In this document: positions 1 through 9,796 of the stretch, piece after piece
Layout of the letters: every line of letters begins with the position of its first letter
Numbering within the stretch: the first letter of the stretch is position 1
Assembly (NCBI GenBank): GCA_037179515.1
Contig: JAXCGZ010015148.1
Location: forward strand, 107,501-120,000
Direction of reading: 5' to 3'
DNA length: 12,500 bases
Source: Halocaridina rubra
Lineage: Eukaryota > Arthropoda > Malacostraca > Decapoda > Atyidae
Notes under the pieces: generated by a model
Databases searched by the model: none
What the model saw: only the letters and a program-made list of their open reading frames with translations
Told to the model about the DNA's origin: nothing
Translations under genes and position numbers: made by a program

Positions 1-17
1 CTTCTTTGTAATAAGTA

Positions 18-125
18 CTTTTTTTTAGTGCAAGAGTAGTTGATAATTGGAATTCGCTAAGCGAGGAGGTAGTTAATGCTAACTCAATTCATAGTTTTAA
101 GGACAGGTATGATAAGTATCACTAA
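18..125 (+). pseudogene. LINE reverse-transcriptase ORF, extreme C-terminus (fragment)
   Basis: In frame from position 18 to the stop at 123-125 the reading is LFFSARVVDNWNSLSEEVV followed by NANSIHSFKDRYDKYH. The RVVxxWNxLSEEVVxAxSxxSFKxRxDKY pattern is the usual C-terminal tail of many arthropod jockey/CR1-like LINE polymerases; it lies after the catalytic palm and has no catalytic residue. Only about 35 codons are in the window. A stop at 12-14 interrupts the frame just upstream, next to an 8-T run, so a slippage indel there is likely. The element either extends left of the window or is 5'-truncated. The clade cannot be fixed from this tail alone. Confidence 0.75.
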
Positions 126-209
126 GTATAAAGTAGAACCGATTAGGAGACGGAATGATGCGAGCTTTGGGCTCTTTCCCGTAAGCACAATTAGGTAATA
201 AAAAAAAAC
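126..209 (+). mobile_element. LINE 3' UTR and A-rich tail
   Basis: This follows the stop codon of the fragment above. It contains a GGAGACGG...GCTCTTTCCCGTA segment and a terminal CACAATTAGGTAATA, then a run of nine A. A short 3' UTR ending in an A-rich tail is what a LINE insertion leaves behind, so the insertion probably ends at about 209. No target-site duplication can be tested because the 5' end is outside the window. Confidence 0.6.
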
Positions 210-324
210 ACTACATATTCTATTAATTTAGCTTTAACTGCTTTAGCATAACAAAATAATAATGCTTACTTGCAAATATCTTCTTTTTTTCTTGAGTAAT
301 TGCATGCTTATCTTTGCCCATATC

Positions 325-1199
<875 letters not shown>

Positions 1200-1277
1200 A
1201 CTACTAATACTACTACTACTGCTACTATTCTTAATAGTAATAAAGGTAACAATAGTAACTATATTAACAATACTAAC

Positions 1278-1350
<73 letters not shown>

Positions 1351-1352
1351 TA

Positions 1353-1387
<35 letters not shown>
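1200..1387. repeat. ACT/AAT array meeting an ATT array head-to-head
   Basis: A degenerate ACT/AAC lead-in (1200-1277) becomes (AAT)n at about 1278-1351. It then switches strand at a central TTAA (1350-1353) to (ATT)n up to 1387. The last 36 bases of the AAT side are exactly complementary to the 36 bases of the ATT side, so a perfect hairpin is possible. Confidence 0.9.
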
Positions 1388-1388
<1 letters not shown>

Positions 1389-1480
1389 AGAATAAAACAA
1401 TGGTAATGATAATAGTAGTAGTAGTAAATTTAATACTACTAAAAGTGAAAATAATAATAATAACAATAATAATAATAATG

Positions 1481-1555
<75 letters not shown>

Positions 1556-1615
1556 TAATGGTAATGATAATACTAGTAGTAGTAGAATTACTACTACCAC
1601 AAATAATAATAATAA

Positions 1616-1704
<89 letters not shown>
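1388..1704. repeat. Compound AAT array with a duplicated degenerate linker
   Basis: Two (AAT)n blocks (about 1449-1553 and 1601-1704) are each preceded by a related linker of about 50 bp. The linkers (about 1391-1448 and 1550-1600) share AATAAAA(C/T)AATGGTAATG and an AGTAGTAGTA segment and have diverged elsewhere. The right end is also the 3' tail of the minus-strand LINE fragment: its 3' UTR runs directly into this array. Confidence 0.85.
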
Positions 1705-2684
1705 TAATTATATAACCCCCTTCCACCCTGCTTGAGTCACCCACAATTTAGGCGGGCAGGGATATTCTACAATGAGGCCCGACAACCGTAGCTGGTTTAC
1801 CCCAACCTCTTCATCAAATGGCAACTCCTATCACACCCGTCCGCCACAGTTCACTAAGCTAGCAGGCGCGAGAAATCCCTTTGGGTCGCGTCATATATGC
1901 ACAATTTTCCTCCACTCATTCCTATTTCTTGCACGCACTCTTCCCTGTTCCACTGACATTCCACGAGCATTTAGTGCTCTTTTCACGCCATCCATCCATC
2001 TCATTCTAGGTCTCTCTCTTGACATAACTCCAATCACTTCTGCACTCCAGACTCTTTTCACTCTTCTTTCATCACTCATCCTTTCCATGTGCCCAAACCA
2101 TCTCAACACTGATCTAACCTATCTGACAGCTTCATTCCAACACCCGTTCTCTGCCTGACATGCACATTTCTCACTCAATCTATTCTAGTTACACCAATCA
2201 TACCTTTCAAACACTTCATCTCCATTACATTCAACTAGTTCCTTTCCTCTTCCTTTGCATTCCAAGTCTCAACTCCATACAATGCTGTCGGCACAATCAT
2301 ACCTTCATATATCTTTCTCTTTGCATTCATTCCCAAATATCTATTTCTAATTACACTTTTCAACCCACCTAGACATTTACTAGCTTCCTTCACTCTTTGA
2401 TTTACCTCTGCACACACTCGTCCACTCCTTGATACATGCGACCCCAGATACTTAAAACTCTCAACTTCTTCAAGCAACTCTCCATTCACTCCTACATTCA
2501 AGCTGCCAACATTAACACTCCTCGTGCATCTCATGACTCCTCTCTATCTACCCTGTTATACGCCTTCTCTAAATCCATAAAGGGCCAAAAAGTGTCCCTA
2601 CCTTTCTCCAAGAACTTCTCACATACCTGTCTTACCGCAAACAGCTGATCCAAACATCCTCTTCCTCTCCTGAACCCGCACCAT
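1705..2684 (-). mobile_element. Degraded LINE fragment ending in an (ATT)n tail
   Basis: Read on the minus strand, this block has part of a reverse transcriptase ORF (2683 down to 1891), then a 3' UTR of about 185 bp (1890-1705). The 3' UTR passes without a break into (ATT)n, as expected for LINEs with simple-sequence 3' tails. On the other side the RT sequence starts abruptly at about 2683, against another (ATT)n array of the same orientation. The fragment is therefore enclosed by the same triplet repeat. No target-site duplication could be defined because both flanks are simple repeat. Confidence 0.8.
1891..2683 (-). pseudogene. LINE reverse transcriptase fragment with internal deletion
   Basis: Minus-strand order: CGFRRGRGCLDQLFAVRQVC (RT finger region) at about 2678, then WPFMDLEKAYNRVDR, the motif-A Asp region, ending near 2545. 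The reading then jumps to MRCTRSVNVGSLNVGVNGEL (2534 downward), FKYLGSHVSRSG, a KCLGGLK...NRYLGM thumb region and VPTALYGVETW, and ends with LRWFGHMERM...RPRMRWMDGVKRAL...NEWRKIVHI and a stop at 1891-1893. The palm segment that should hold motif B and the YADD-type catalytic motif C is absent, so a deletion junction lies at about 2530-2545. Stops occur near 2235 and about 60 nt further on, and a frameshift lies near 2110. It cannot encode an enzyme. The clade is not assigned; the tail style is common to several arthropod LINE groups. Confidence 0.85.
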
Positions 2685-2895
<211 letters not shown>

Positions 2896-3037
2896 TAGTG
2901 CTTTCTGTTTTGTGTTCAATTATTACCAATTATGTAAGTGAACACAGATTGGAGTTGCGGAATTAAGGCTGGCTGTCCTGCCTTAGGTGCAGTGGTGAGT
3001 TCGATCGCAGGTCTGTCGCTTGCCGAGTCGAGTAATA
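2896..3037. other. Short unique island between AAT arrays (possible SINE remnant)
   Basis: About 140 bp of mixed-composition sequence sits between triplet arrays. It contains a small AAGGC/GCCTT stem (about 2964-2983), a TAGGTGCAGTGG segment (2984-2995) slightly like a tRNA box A, and AGTTCGATCGC (2998-3008), matching 8 of 11 positions of a box B. The two boxes are far too close for a real tRNA or intact SINE. A deleted tRNA-derived SINE whose 3' end runs into the triplet tail is one reading; chance is another. Confidence 0.25.
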
Positions 3038-3654
<617 letters not shown>

Positions 3655-3949
3655 ATTGAAACTTCCGATATTCTTAGATGTAAAGAGAGGCAGCAGCATT
3701 CATGTTTCTTTCAATTCCAAAGGCTTACCTCTCTGCTGACCCACCTTTAACATACACGTATTCAATTCTCCTCCTTATTAAGGACCACTGTGGACTACAG
3801 TTCATCAGCTCTTGGGTTCAACTTTCGATAGTAAGAGATAATCTTTCTAATGTGAAAATGCACTGTAGTATTCTCTTCAATAACATACGGTCATATAAAA
3901 GGAGGTGAATTAAATGTATGTTGGTCAACAATGGGTCGGCCGTGTTGTA
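3655..3949. other. Unique island, no gene recognised
   Basis: About 295 bp of ordinary-composition DNA between inversely oriented AAT and ATT arrays. The longest frame (68 codons on the plus strand) shows no motif I recognise. Its right end, GGGTCGGCCGTGTTGTAA, passes directly into an AAC/AAT array and so could be the 3' end of an unidentified short element. Confidence 0.5.
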
Positions 3950-3989
3950 AAATAACAATAACAACAGCAACAACAATAACATAACATTA

Positions 3990-4072
<83 letters not shown>

Positions 4073-4132
4073 TTTATTATCATTATTATTATTATTTTTA
4101 TTATCATTATTATTATTTTTATTATTATTATT
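3950..4132. repeat. AAC lead-in and (ATT)n microsatellite
   Basis: A mixed AAT/AAC/AGC stretch (3950-3986) is followed by (ATT)n (3987-4132) with TTATC and ATTTTT interruptions. It is in opposite orientation to the 3196-3654 AAT array and forms the 5' flank of the large LINE. Confidence 0.95.
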
Positions 4133-4133
4133 A

Positions 4134-4144
4134 AACAATCATAT
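4134..4144. repeat. Putative target-site duplication, 5' copy
   Basis: AACAATCATAT here is identical to 10114-10124. The two copies bracket the LINE just outside its 5' UTR and its CAA-rich 3' end, as expected from target-primed insertion. The first five bases could belong to a CAA-type tail in the 3' copy, so the fully independent part is the last six bases. Confidence 0.65.
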
Positions 4145-4173
4145 TGGGAGAGCAGCCATATTGCTTTGGTTGT
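4139..4173 (+). promoter_or_regulatory. Possible Inr + DPE internal LINE promoter
   Basis: GGTTGT at 4168-4173 fits the downstream promoter element consensus RGWYVT at every position. It lies exactly +28 to +33 from the A of TCATAT (4139-4144), a five-of-six match to the arthropod initiator TCAKTY. Jockey and I elements use this type of internal TATA-less promoter. The initiator lies inside the putative target duplication, which weakens the case, since the element itself should carry its +1 base. Confidence 0.25.
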
Positions 4174-4517
4174 AAACAGTCGTCTGAGAGCTCTGCCGAT
4201 TTTGTTGAATACTGAAAGAACTAGTGAGCTGCCACCATTCAGCGTGTGCTGGAATTTACAGTAAGGCTCAGTGTTTACTGTAGTGTTATCAGTGTGGTAT
4301 GGGGTTATTTGGACTTAATCGTTTTTTCTGTTATACAATCTCTCATACGTGGACAAAACACTTTGGTCAGTGGTTCCTGGATCTGTGCATGCGCAGCTTG
4401 AGTTGTGTGACGTGTGTGTGACGTGTGTGCCATCTTTATATTTATGTTGCACCCCCTGTAGCCCCACCACAGGTGTAATTGCTACCAACGCTCCGAGCAC
4501 TTGTGTCTTTGAGCATT
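4145..4517 (+). other. LINE 5' UTR
   Basis: About 370 bp between the 5' target duplication and the ORF1 ATG. It begins TGGGAGAGCAGCC. It has higher GC than the flanking array, several GTGTG/ACGTGTGTG segments (about 4407-4430) and no long frame. A short direct repeat, GGAATTTACAG, occurs at about 4251 and again across the ORF1 start at about 4520. Confidence 0.6.
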
Positions 4518-6110
4518 ATGGAATTTACAGGGCCTGCCTCCCTTGCTGATCTTGAAGCTAATCTGGCTCTGAGTGTTGATAACATCACGTTACAAGAAAA
4601 CTGGCCATGCCTACATTACCATACGCATAAGGAGCTGGCATCTGAGGCTGCAGTCTCCCACCCTCCGGATCAGGCCTCCACCTCTACCAAGCGTCCCATG
4701 GAACATGGTTCGGATACAGGTAGTGAACTATCATCTCCCGTTGCTAAAACCTCTAAGTGTAATGGGGCTCCTTCTCAATGCAAGGCTCCTGACTACCCCC
4801 CACCTCGACTCATTCTTCAGAATGCACCTTCTCTGCCTGTACCTGTTGCTCTGGCCTTTGCTCCCAGGGCTGAATATGTTAAGCATCTCTTTACTGAAAA
4901 CCCAAGTGTCTGAAGTCACCAAGATGCTTCGCCTCAATCGGGAGCTAGCTGAGGTGAAGATGTCTGCTGTCACCTCTCATTTCGTATACATCTCAAGGCA
5001 CCGTAAGGACATTACGGACATGGTTAAGAATGGAGAGATCTTGTCTTTGTTCCTTAATGTTCACGACTCGGTTGACAGGCCCCTTAAGTTCCCTACTTAT
5101 CTCGTTTCTCGTCATCCCATTGATGTAGATCCTTCTCTGGCCAAGGAACTGCTGGGCCTATACATTGTTTGTTGTTTCCATCAAAATGGGATGCCATTAA
5201 CCGACTTGTTATCACCTGGAGCCTCCCAGAACCACCACCGCCCATTGTCGACTGCTCCCTCTTCCCCTGTCTCCCTTCCTGTGAATTGCGTAGAATGAAG
5301 GATTGATAGCCATGGTGTTTCAGATGCTAGGGTATCGGACATAATTCATATTATTTCTTTGCTTCAGAGAAATGTGCGTGGTGTGCGGCCAACCATGCCT
5401 CTTGCTCTTGCTTGTATCACACCCCTTCACTACCCACTGCAGCTACTGCATCTGCTAGTACCACGGACTCATCACCCCCACCTGCACCAGACACCTCTCA
5501 GTGGAAATGTCCTTGGTGTGGTATGAAGGGGGTCAGCATGTGGCAAGGTTGTGCTAAACGCTCCTGCCCTACCATAACTCAGAGTGTTGCACCACCACTG
5601 CCACCACCACAACCACTGTCACTGCCACCACCTGTTGCCTCAGCTTCCATGCTCGTTTCTGCGTTTCATGATGCTGTTGACTCTCTCAAGTCTCGGTGTG
5701 CCTCCCTTACCTCACGCCTTGATGCTATCAAGGCTCGTTTCCACACCATTGAGGCTTGTTTTAATACTCTCGTAGTCTCCTTTGATGATCTGTCAACTAA
5801 ACTAGCTACTAACGACACCACACTCAAGTCCCTCGTTGAAGCCCAACAGATTGTTATCGAGTCGGTCTCCACAATCATTGAGAAACCGAACTCTCTTGGT
5901 GCTCATCTTGAGACAGTTGTCACTCCCCCTGTGGATTCCCCCTCCTGTGACTTGCAACAGAGTGAGGCCCCACCATATCATACCACCTTCTTCCTTTATC
6001 GATATGCACCCATGAGAGTAGCTGGGCCTTGGTGGGCCCACAGGTGGGATCGTCTGGATACATCTGTAAAGATAAAAGGGAACAGAATTAATAGTCTCCT
6101 TCAATTTTGA
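4518..6110 (+). pseudogene. LINE ORF1 (zinc-knuckle nucleic-acid-binding protein), broken
   Basis: In a live element this protein would bind element RNA and assemble the ribonucleoprotein. It starts MEFTGPASLADLEANLALS at ATG 4518 and would be about 530 residues. The frame runs 4518-4905, shifts by one to about 5165 (VTKMLRLNRELAEVKMSAV, then SRHRKDITDMVKNGEI and RHPIDVDPSLAKELLGLY), then returns (SKWDAINRLVITWSLPEPPP). Two CCHC-type knuckles follow: CFRC-stop-GIGHNSYYF near 5316, whose last Cys is now Phe, and CAWCAANHASCSC at 5373-5411. Next come a Pro/Ser/Thr linker, a third cluster (WKCPWCGMKG...WQGC) near 5500-5560 and a helical, coiled-coil-like segment (about 5650-5900). In-frame stops are at 5304, 5307 and 5328. 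The last ~35 residues may be read-through of non-coding sequence. Confidence 0.85.
6023..6040 (+). other. Small hairpin near the ORF1/ORF2 boundary
   Basis: TGGGCC, a 6-nt loop, then GGCCCA form a perfect 6-bp GC-rich stem about 140 nt before the ORF2 ATG. A GATAGGATAGGATAGG short tandem repeat follows at about 6140-6156. Whether either affects ORF2 translation is unknown. Confidence 0.35.
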
Positions 6111-6198
6111 TATGCCCTGTAGAGAGGAAGGGGAAAGTCGAGATAGGATAGGATAGGCTCCCATAAGTATAAGAAAAATGTTTGAAAGTGATGCACAG

Positions 6199-6975
6199 CT
6201 TCATATCATCTCTTAGAATGCTTGTGGTATAACTTTGCCTGCAAAGCTTGCTGCACTTAAGATGTATGTCCATTATCATCATCTGAATGTTATCTTTGTT
6301 TAGGAAGCTTTTGTTGGAAGTCTGCTGGGTGGGGGTGCTGCTCTCCTATCAATGGTTATGTTTCCTATGGACTCATTACTTATGTACACTCCTCCCTCCA
6401 GCATCGATTACTTTGCACTTCCATGGATGTTGATATGACCTATCAGCTTGTTGAGGTGACGCTAGAAGGTGGTACACTATGTCTTTGTAATTTTATTCTG
6501 CCCCTAGTAGACTGAATACAGTCACCGTTCCTCCTCCCACAGCTAGTGGTGTAGTGTATATGGGTGACTTTAACGCCTGCCACCCTGCTCTAGTTGACCT
6601 CTCCGGCACTATGGGCCATAGTGGAACCCGATTAACTGAGTCATCCGCCACAACCATCTTTCTCGCTGGGACACTGGGGGTGCTACATACTCTCGGGGGG
6701 GCACCCTAGACCGTGTCGTTACATTCAGACTCGTGGCATCTCGTGTCAAGTGCTCATAGGTTCCTGCCTTTTTCTTGGATCACCTTGCTTTCAGACTACG
6801 TTACGGAGTACCAGCTACACCTCCCCCACTCTATCATTGCACTGCATCACTCTTCCTCCAAAGTACTGTCTTACATACATCTCCTTTATTTCCGCTCTCA
6901 TGCCCAACTTTGATTACGGGTCTTTTGAGAAACTTTATTCCTCTATTGTCAGCTCCAACCAAGACTTTTTCAACT
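6199..6975 (+). other. ORF2 endonuclease (APE-like) domain
   Basis: This domain would nick target DNA to prime reverse transcription. LHIIS-stop-NACGITLPAKLAALK (6199 on) is the N-terminal metal-binding motif with the expected Trp codon turned to TAG at 6214. IFV-stop-EAFVG (about 6295) is the next motif with the expected Gln codon turned to TAG at 6301, removing the position just before the catalytic Glu. VVYMGDFNACHPAL contains the conserved GDFNA at 6563-6577. FFLDHLAF at 6772-6792 is the terminal SDH motif, with Ser replaced by Leu. Two frameshifts lie between these blocks, so the domain is clearly dead. Confidence 0.82.
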
Positions 6976-7439
6976 GATATGTCTGCATATCAAACATCAA
7001 ATGCAAGATGAGATGTCATACTTGGACACTTGACAGAAGCACCATGGAAGCAGAAATGAGGGCAGTGGAGGATGGTCTCACATATCAAAGGAATCCAACT
7101 CCCGAGACCTTATGTCAGTGTCAGATGTCCAGTGCTGCCCTACTTGCCTTACAACAGTGTACTCACACCGACTCCTGGTACAAGTTCACAAATAGCATTA
7201 ATCATCAAATGAACTTGGCATCCATGTGGTGTCTTATCAATACAGTGGTGAGGAAGATGCCCTCAAGTGCCTTTCATCACAGCCCAGCTCAGTATGCTCA
7301 AGATCTCACTGATACCTGGTCTGATCAGTCTAGTGTCTCCAACCTTCCCACACATGTACAAGAGGCTCTCTCCTCTCAGAAAATGCAAATTGCTCTTTGC
7401 CTGTCTGTGGCCTTGCTGGATACAGATGAGGAGGACGAT

Positions 7440-8536
7440 GTACCACTTACCAAAGGCGAATTATGCCGTGCTCTTGCTAGTGGCAAAACAGCAGCCCCAG
7501 GTGATGACGGCATTACATATTCGGTCCTCTGCCTTCTCCTGAAAGTACTTGGTGACCTCTCACCAGTTATCCAACCTCTGTCTCTGAAAGGGTACATGCC
7601 ACATGTCTGGATGACTAGCCTTATTGTATCCATTCCCAAGCTTGACAGTGGCAAATTCAGACCAATTTCCATCACATCTTGCTTCAGTAAAGTGATGGCG
7701 CACATTCTCCTCACCCGCCTCATGTTCCGACTACGGGACAACCTTTCACTGAGACTTTTTGGTTTTCTGCCACAACACAGCATGCATAGCTGCAGCCTTG
7801 AGCTGTATACCCACCTCTACCCCACCAGTCTTGAGGCTTTCTTGATTTTAAAAGTGCCTTCCATATCCTTGACCAGAGAGTAGATTTTGTTGAAAAAGGG
7901 AATCTCCTGAGATGGATACGAGGGTATCTTAGAAATAGAGAGTCCCTTGTCCTCTTTAAGGAGGCTATAAGTACCACTAAGAGCTTTGACCTTGATACTC
8001 CACAAGAAGGTGTCCTCAGTCCATATCTTTTCATGCACTGCCTTCTCTCCCTACTTCCTAACGTCCCTGGAATCACAGTCATGTGCTACACTGATAATAT
8101 ATGCATACACTCAGACTCTCCAGAACATCTTCAGTGCTTTCTATGTGCATTTTACGAGTCTCCCTCAACATGTGGCCTCATCATCTCCTCGGAAAAAAGC
8201 AGGATCTTTTCTCCCCACAATCCACTTACATTTCCAGTTTTCCTGGTGGGCACTAGCGTTATACCATTCTGTACGCAGTACCTCTACCTGGGTGCACCTG
8301 TTCGGGTTACTCCCACCACCCCAGTAAGCCAGCATGATCATCCAATGGTTCAAGATCTACTGACTCGACTGCAGCAGTGTCTAGCACCCCTCCAGTGGCT
8401 CGCTAACAATGCTGCTAGGGTCTTGATCCCTGTTGCCAGAAGGATTTACATAGCATACATCCAATCAATAGTTGATTATCTTTCTCCTGCTATAGGCCAG
8501 CTCCCCAAGTCACCATTGGATCCCCTAGAAAAGTTC
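7440..8536 (+). other. ORF2 reverse transcriptase domain
   Basis: This domain would copy element RNA from the nicked target. GKTAAPGDDGITYSVL (about 7482) is the N-terminal finger motif; IPKLDSGKFRPISITSCFSK (about 7632) is motif 1 with RPIS; FGFLPQHSMHS (about 7758) is motif 2. A frameshift just before 7841 separates these from motif A, LDFKSAF (7841-7861), which keeps its catalytic Asp. Motif B reads TPQEGVLSP (7997-8023), with Glu where Gly is usual. Motif C, usually (Y/F)ADD, reads YTDN at 8087-8098, losing the second catalytic Asp. SSEKSRIFSP (about 8187) and YLGAPVR (about 8285) match motifs D and E. The block closes with LYIAxIxSIVDYLSPA-like thumb sequence and a frameshift stop at 8537-8539. 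Confidence 0.88.
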
Positions 8537-8539
8537 TAA

Positions 8540-8894
8540 ATAAAGCCATGCTCCTCATTCTGTGCTGCCCAATCTCCACTAGGATTGCTAACAAGCTGAA
8601 GGAGCTCCATCTTCCTCCTTTAGTGGAATGAAAATTGCTAGCGTGACATACTTCACAGTTAAATGCCTCTACTCTCCTCATCTTTCTTCGCACTACTCAG
8701 ACATCATTAGAACAACGCTCAACCCTGCTGCACATCGGGCTCGACTTCAAGCTGGCGGATGCGCCCTTGTTAGAACTGTTTGTTCGAGTCTTCAGAGACT
8801 GGATATTAATGTTCCAGAGGAAGAGATTAACCATGGTATGCCCCCCTGCAAAATTCCTCTCCCAGCTGTTTCTTACACACTATCGCCGAAGTGA
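8540..8894 (+). other. ORF2 linker between RT and RNase H
   Basis: The frame after the stop at 8537 continues NKAMLLILCCPISTRIANKL and KELHLPPLVE, which is typical post-RT thumb sequence. A stop at 8629-8631 and a one-base shift follow, then VTYFTVKCLYSPHLSSHYS, RARLQAGGCALVRTVCSSLQ and RLDINVP up to a stop at 8892-8894. No catalytic motif is present. It links the thumb to RNase H and confirms that the whole ORF is one decayed unit. Confidence 0.75.
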
Positions 8895-8920
8895 CTTTAT
8901 CCTTCCCTACCAACCATACG

Positions 8921-9295
8921 CTATACACTGATGGCTCTGCAAGCGTACGGGAGCACGGGTTGTGCAATCTTCTTGCCTAGTATGGAACCACTGCCAGGTG
9001 GCTGGGTCAGTTGCCGTCTGCCAAACTGGTTGAGCTCTACGTCATGTGAACTACATAGACTTCTGGATGCTATTGATCTACTGCTGCGTACAAGGAACAA
9101 TGGTCTGTTTATCTGTGACTCGCAGTCTACTCTCTGTGCCCTTTCCTCCCCCAAGACAGAAGCCCGTAACCTAGTCACCATTATATTACGTCATTTTGCC
9201 ACAGCCTCCAACATTCTTTTGTTGTACAGGTCCTGTGGATTCCTTCTCTTATCGCTATATTAGTGAATGACATGGTCGGCCTCCTCGCCAAGACT
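8921..9295 (+). other. ORF2 RNase H domain
   Basis: This domain would remove element RNA from the RNA-DNA hybrid. YTDGSAS (8924-8944) carries the first catalytic Asp. After a frameshift, GCAIFLPSMEPLPGGW leads to SSTSCELHRLLDAIDLL with the catalytic Glu codon at 9048-9050, then LFICDSQSTLCAL with the second Asp at 9117-9119. A further frameshift near 9228 gives WIPSLIAI...NDMVGLLAK. Here the His of the usual WIPSH is replaced by Leu, and the last Asp (normally VD) is Gly. An RNase H domain downstream of RT separates the I group from Jockey and CR1 elements. Confidence 0.85.
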
Positions 9296-9796
9296 GCCTG
9301 TGAGCTGCTTTTACCTGAAGCTGATCCCTCACCTGGCTCCCTCTCCCTTTACAAGCGGAAGATAGGTGCTGCTGCTCATTTGCCTATCCTCCACCACAAG
9401 AATACCGGACGGCCTCTGAGTGTGACTATCCAGCACTACGACCACTTCTCTCACCCCTACAAGCGCCGTCGCTGTGGTCACTTGGTTAGAAGGCATAATG
9501 TGGTGTCTGCTCCTCTTCGATTAGGATACCGACCAGTGTGGCAGGTAGGCAGTGCAGGGGATGTGCCGCAGTATTCGTCGTGTAAATTGTGTGGCACATC
9601 CAATGCTAACAATATTCAGTATTACTGCATGGAGTGCCCCGAGGTGGTTGATCTGATAACTCACAGACAATCTGATACTGAGGCGTGCCAGTATTTGCTT
9701 ACTGACGACCATTTAGATGGTATGCTTCTGCGACACCCAAACTTTGGTGGGTGCCAATTATATTATTTTTTTTGTATATATTGTTTGTGCTTTTAG
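9296..9796 (+). other. ORF2 C-terminal region with cysteine motif
   Basis: Open in one frame from the RNase H end. It contains basic stretches (YKRKIGAAAHLPIL, HPYKRRRCGHLVRRH) and CKLCGTSNANNIQYYCMECP at about 9582-9640. That resembles the CxxC...HYxxxC gag-knuckle-like motif at the end of I/R1-type ORF2 proteins, with His replaced by Tyr; such motifs are thought to aid nucleic-acid binding. From about 9645 the sequence is also the first copy of a tandem duplication, and the last residues (LYYFFCIYCLCF) look like read-through of T-rich 3' UTR. Confidence 0.7.

Larger units (their letters stand above)
6178..9796 (+). pseudogene. LINE ORF2 polyprotein (EN-RT-RNase H), broken
   Basis: The enzyme of the element, about 1,200 codons, would nick the target, copy the RNA from the nick and degrade the template. 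ATG 6178 is chosen because MFESDAQLHIIS leads in frame into the endonuclease N-terminal motif. Approximate frame path: 6178-6490 frame 1; 6490-6700 frame 2; to about 6825 frame 1; 6830-7840 frame 0; 7841-8536 frame 2; 8539-8628 frame 1; 8628-8894 frame 0; about 8921 frame 2; 8940-9225 frame 0; 9230-9796 frame 2 (position modulo 3). In-frame stops include 6214, 6301 and 6975. The longest intact pieces are 7008-7840 and 7841-8536. The final stop at 9794-9796 follows a T-rich stretch and may be later than the ancestral one. Confidence 0.88.

Noticed and set aside
1772..2648. Plus-strand frames at 1772-2158, 2160-2372 and 2436-2648
   Set aside because: They are antisense shadows of the minus-strand reverse transcriptase fragment, which has recognisable motifs.
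2984..3008. tRNA gene from box A-like and box B-like words
   Set aside because: The boxes are nearly adjacent, leaving no room for an anticodon arm, and no acceptor stem is found. At most a deleted SINE remnant.
3897..3915. AAAAGGAGGTGAATTAAATG, a textbook bacterial ribosome binding site and start
   Set aside because: No usable frame follows and the context is clearly eukaryotic; chance resemblance.
5580..5775. His-rich frame (HHHCHHHNHCHCHH) as a metal-binding peptide
   Set aside because: It is the out-of-frame reading of the Pro-rich CCACCA linker of ORF1.
7008..7883. 291-codon open frame as a possible host gene
   Set aside because: Its C-terminal half is the LINE reverse transcriptase fingers (GKTAAPGDDGITY, IPKLDSGKFRPIS), continued after a frameshift by motifs A to E. 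It is a piece of ORF2.
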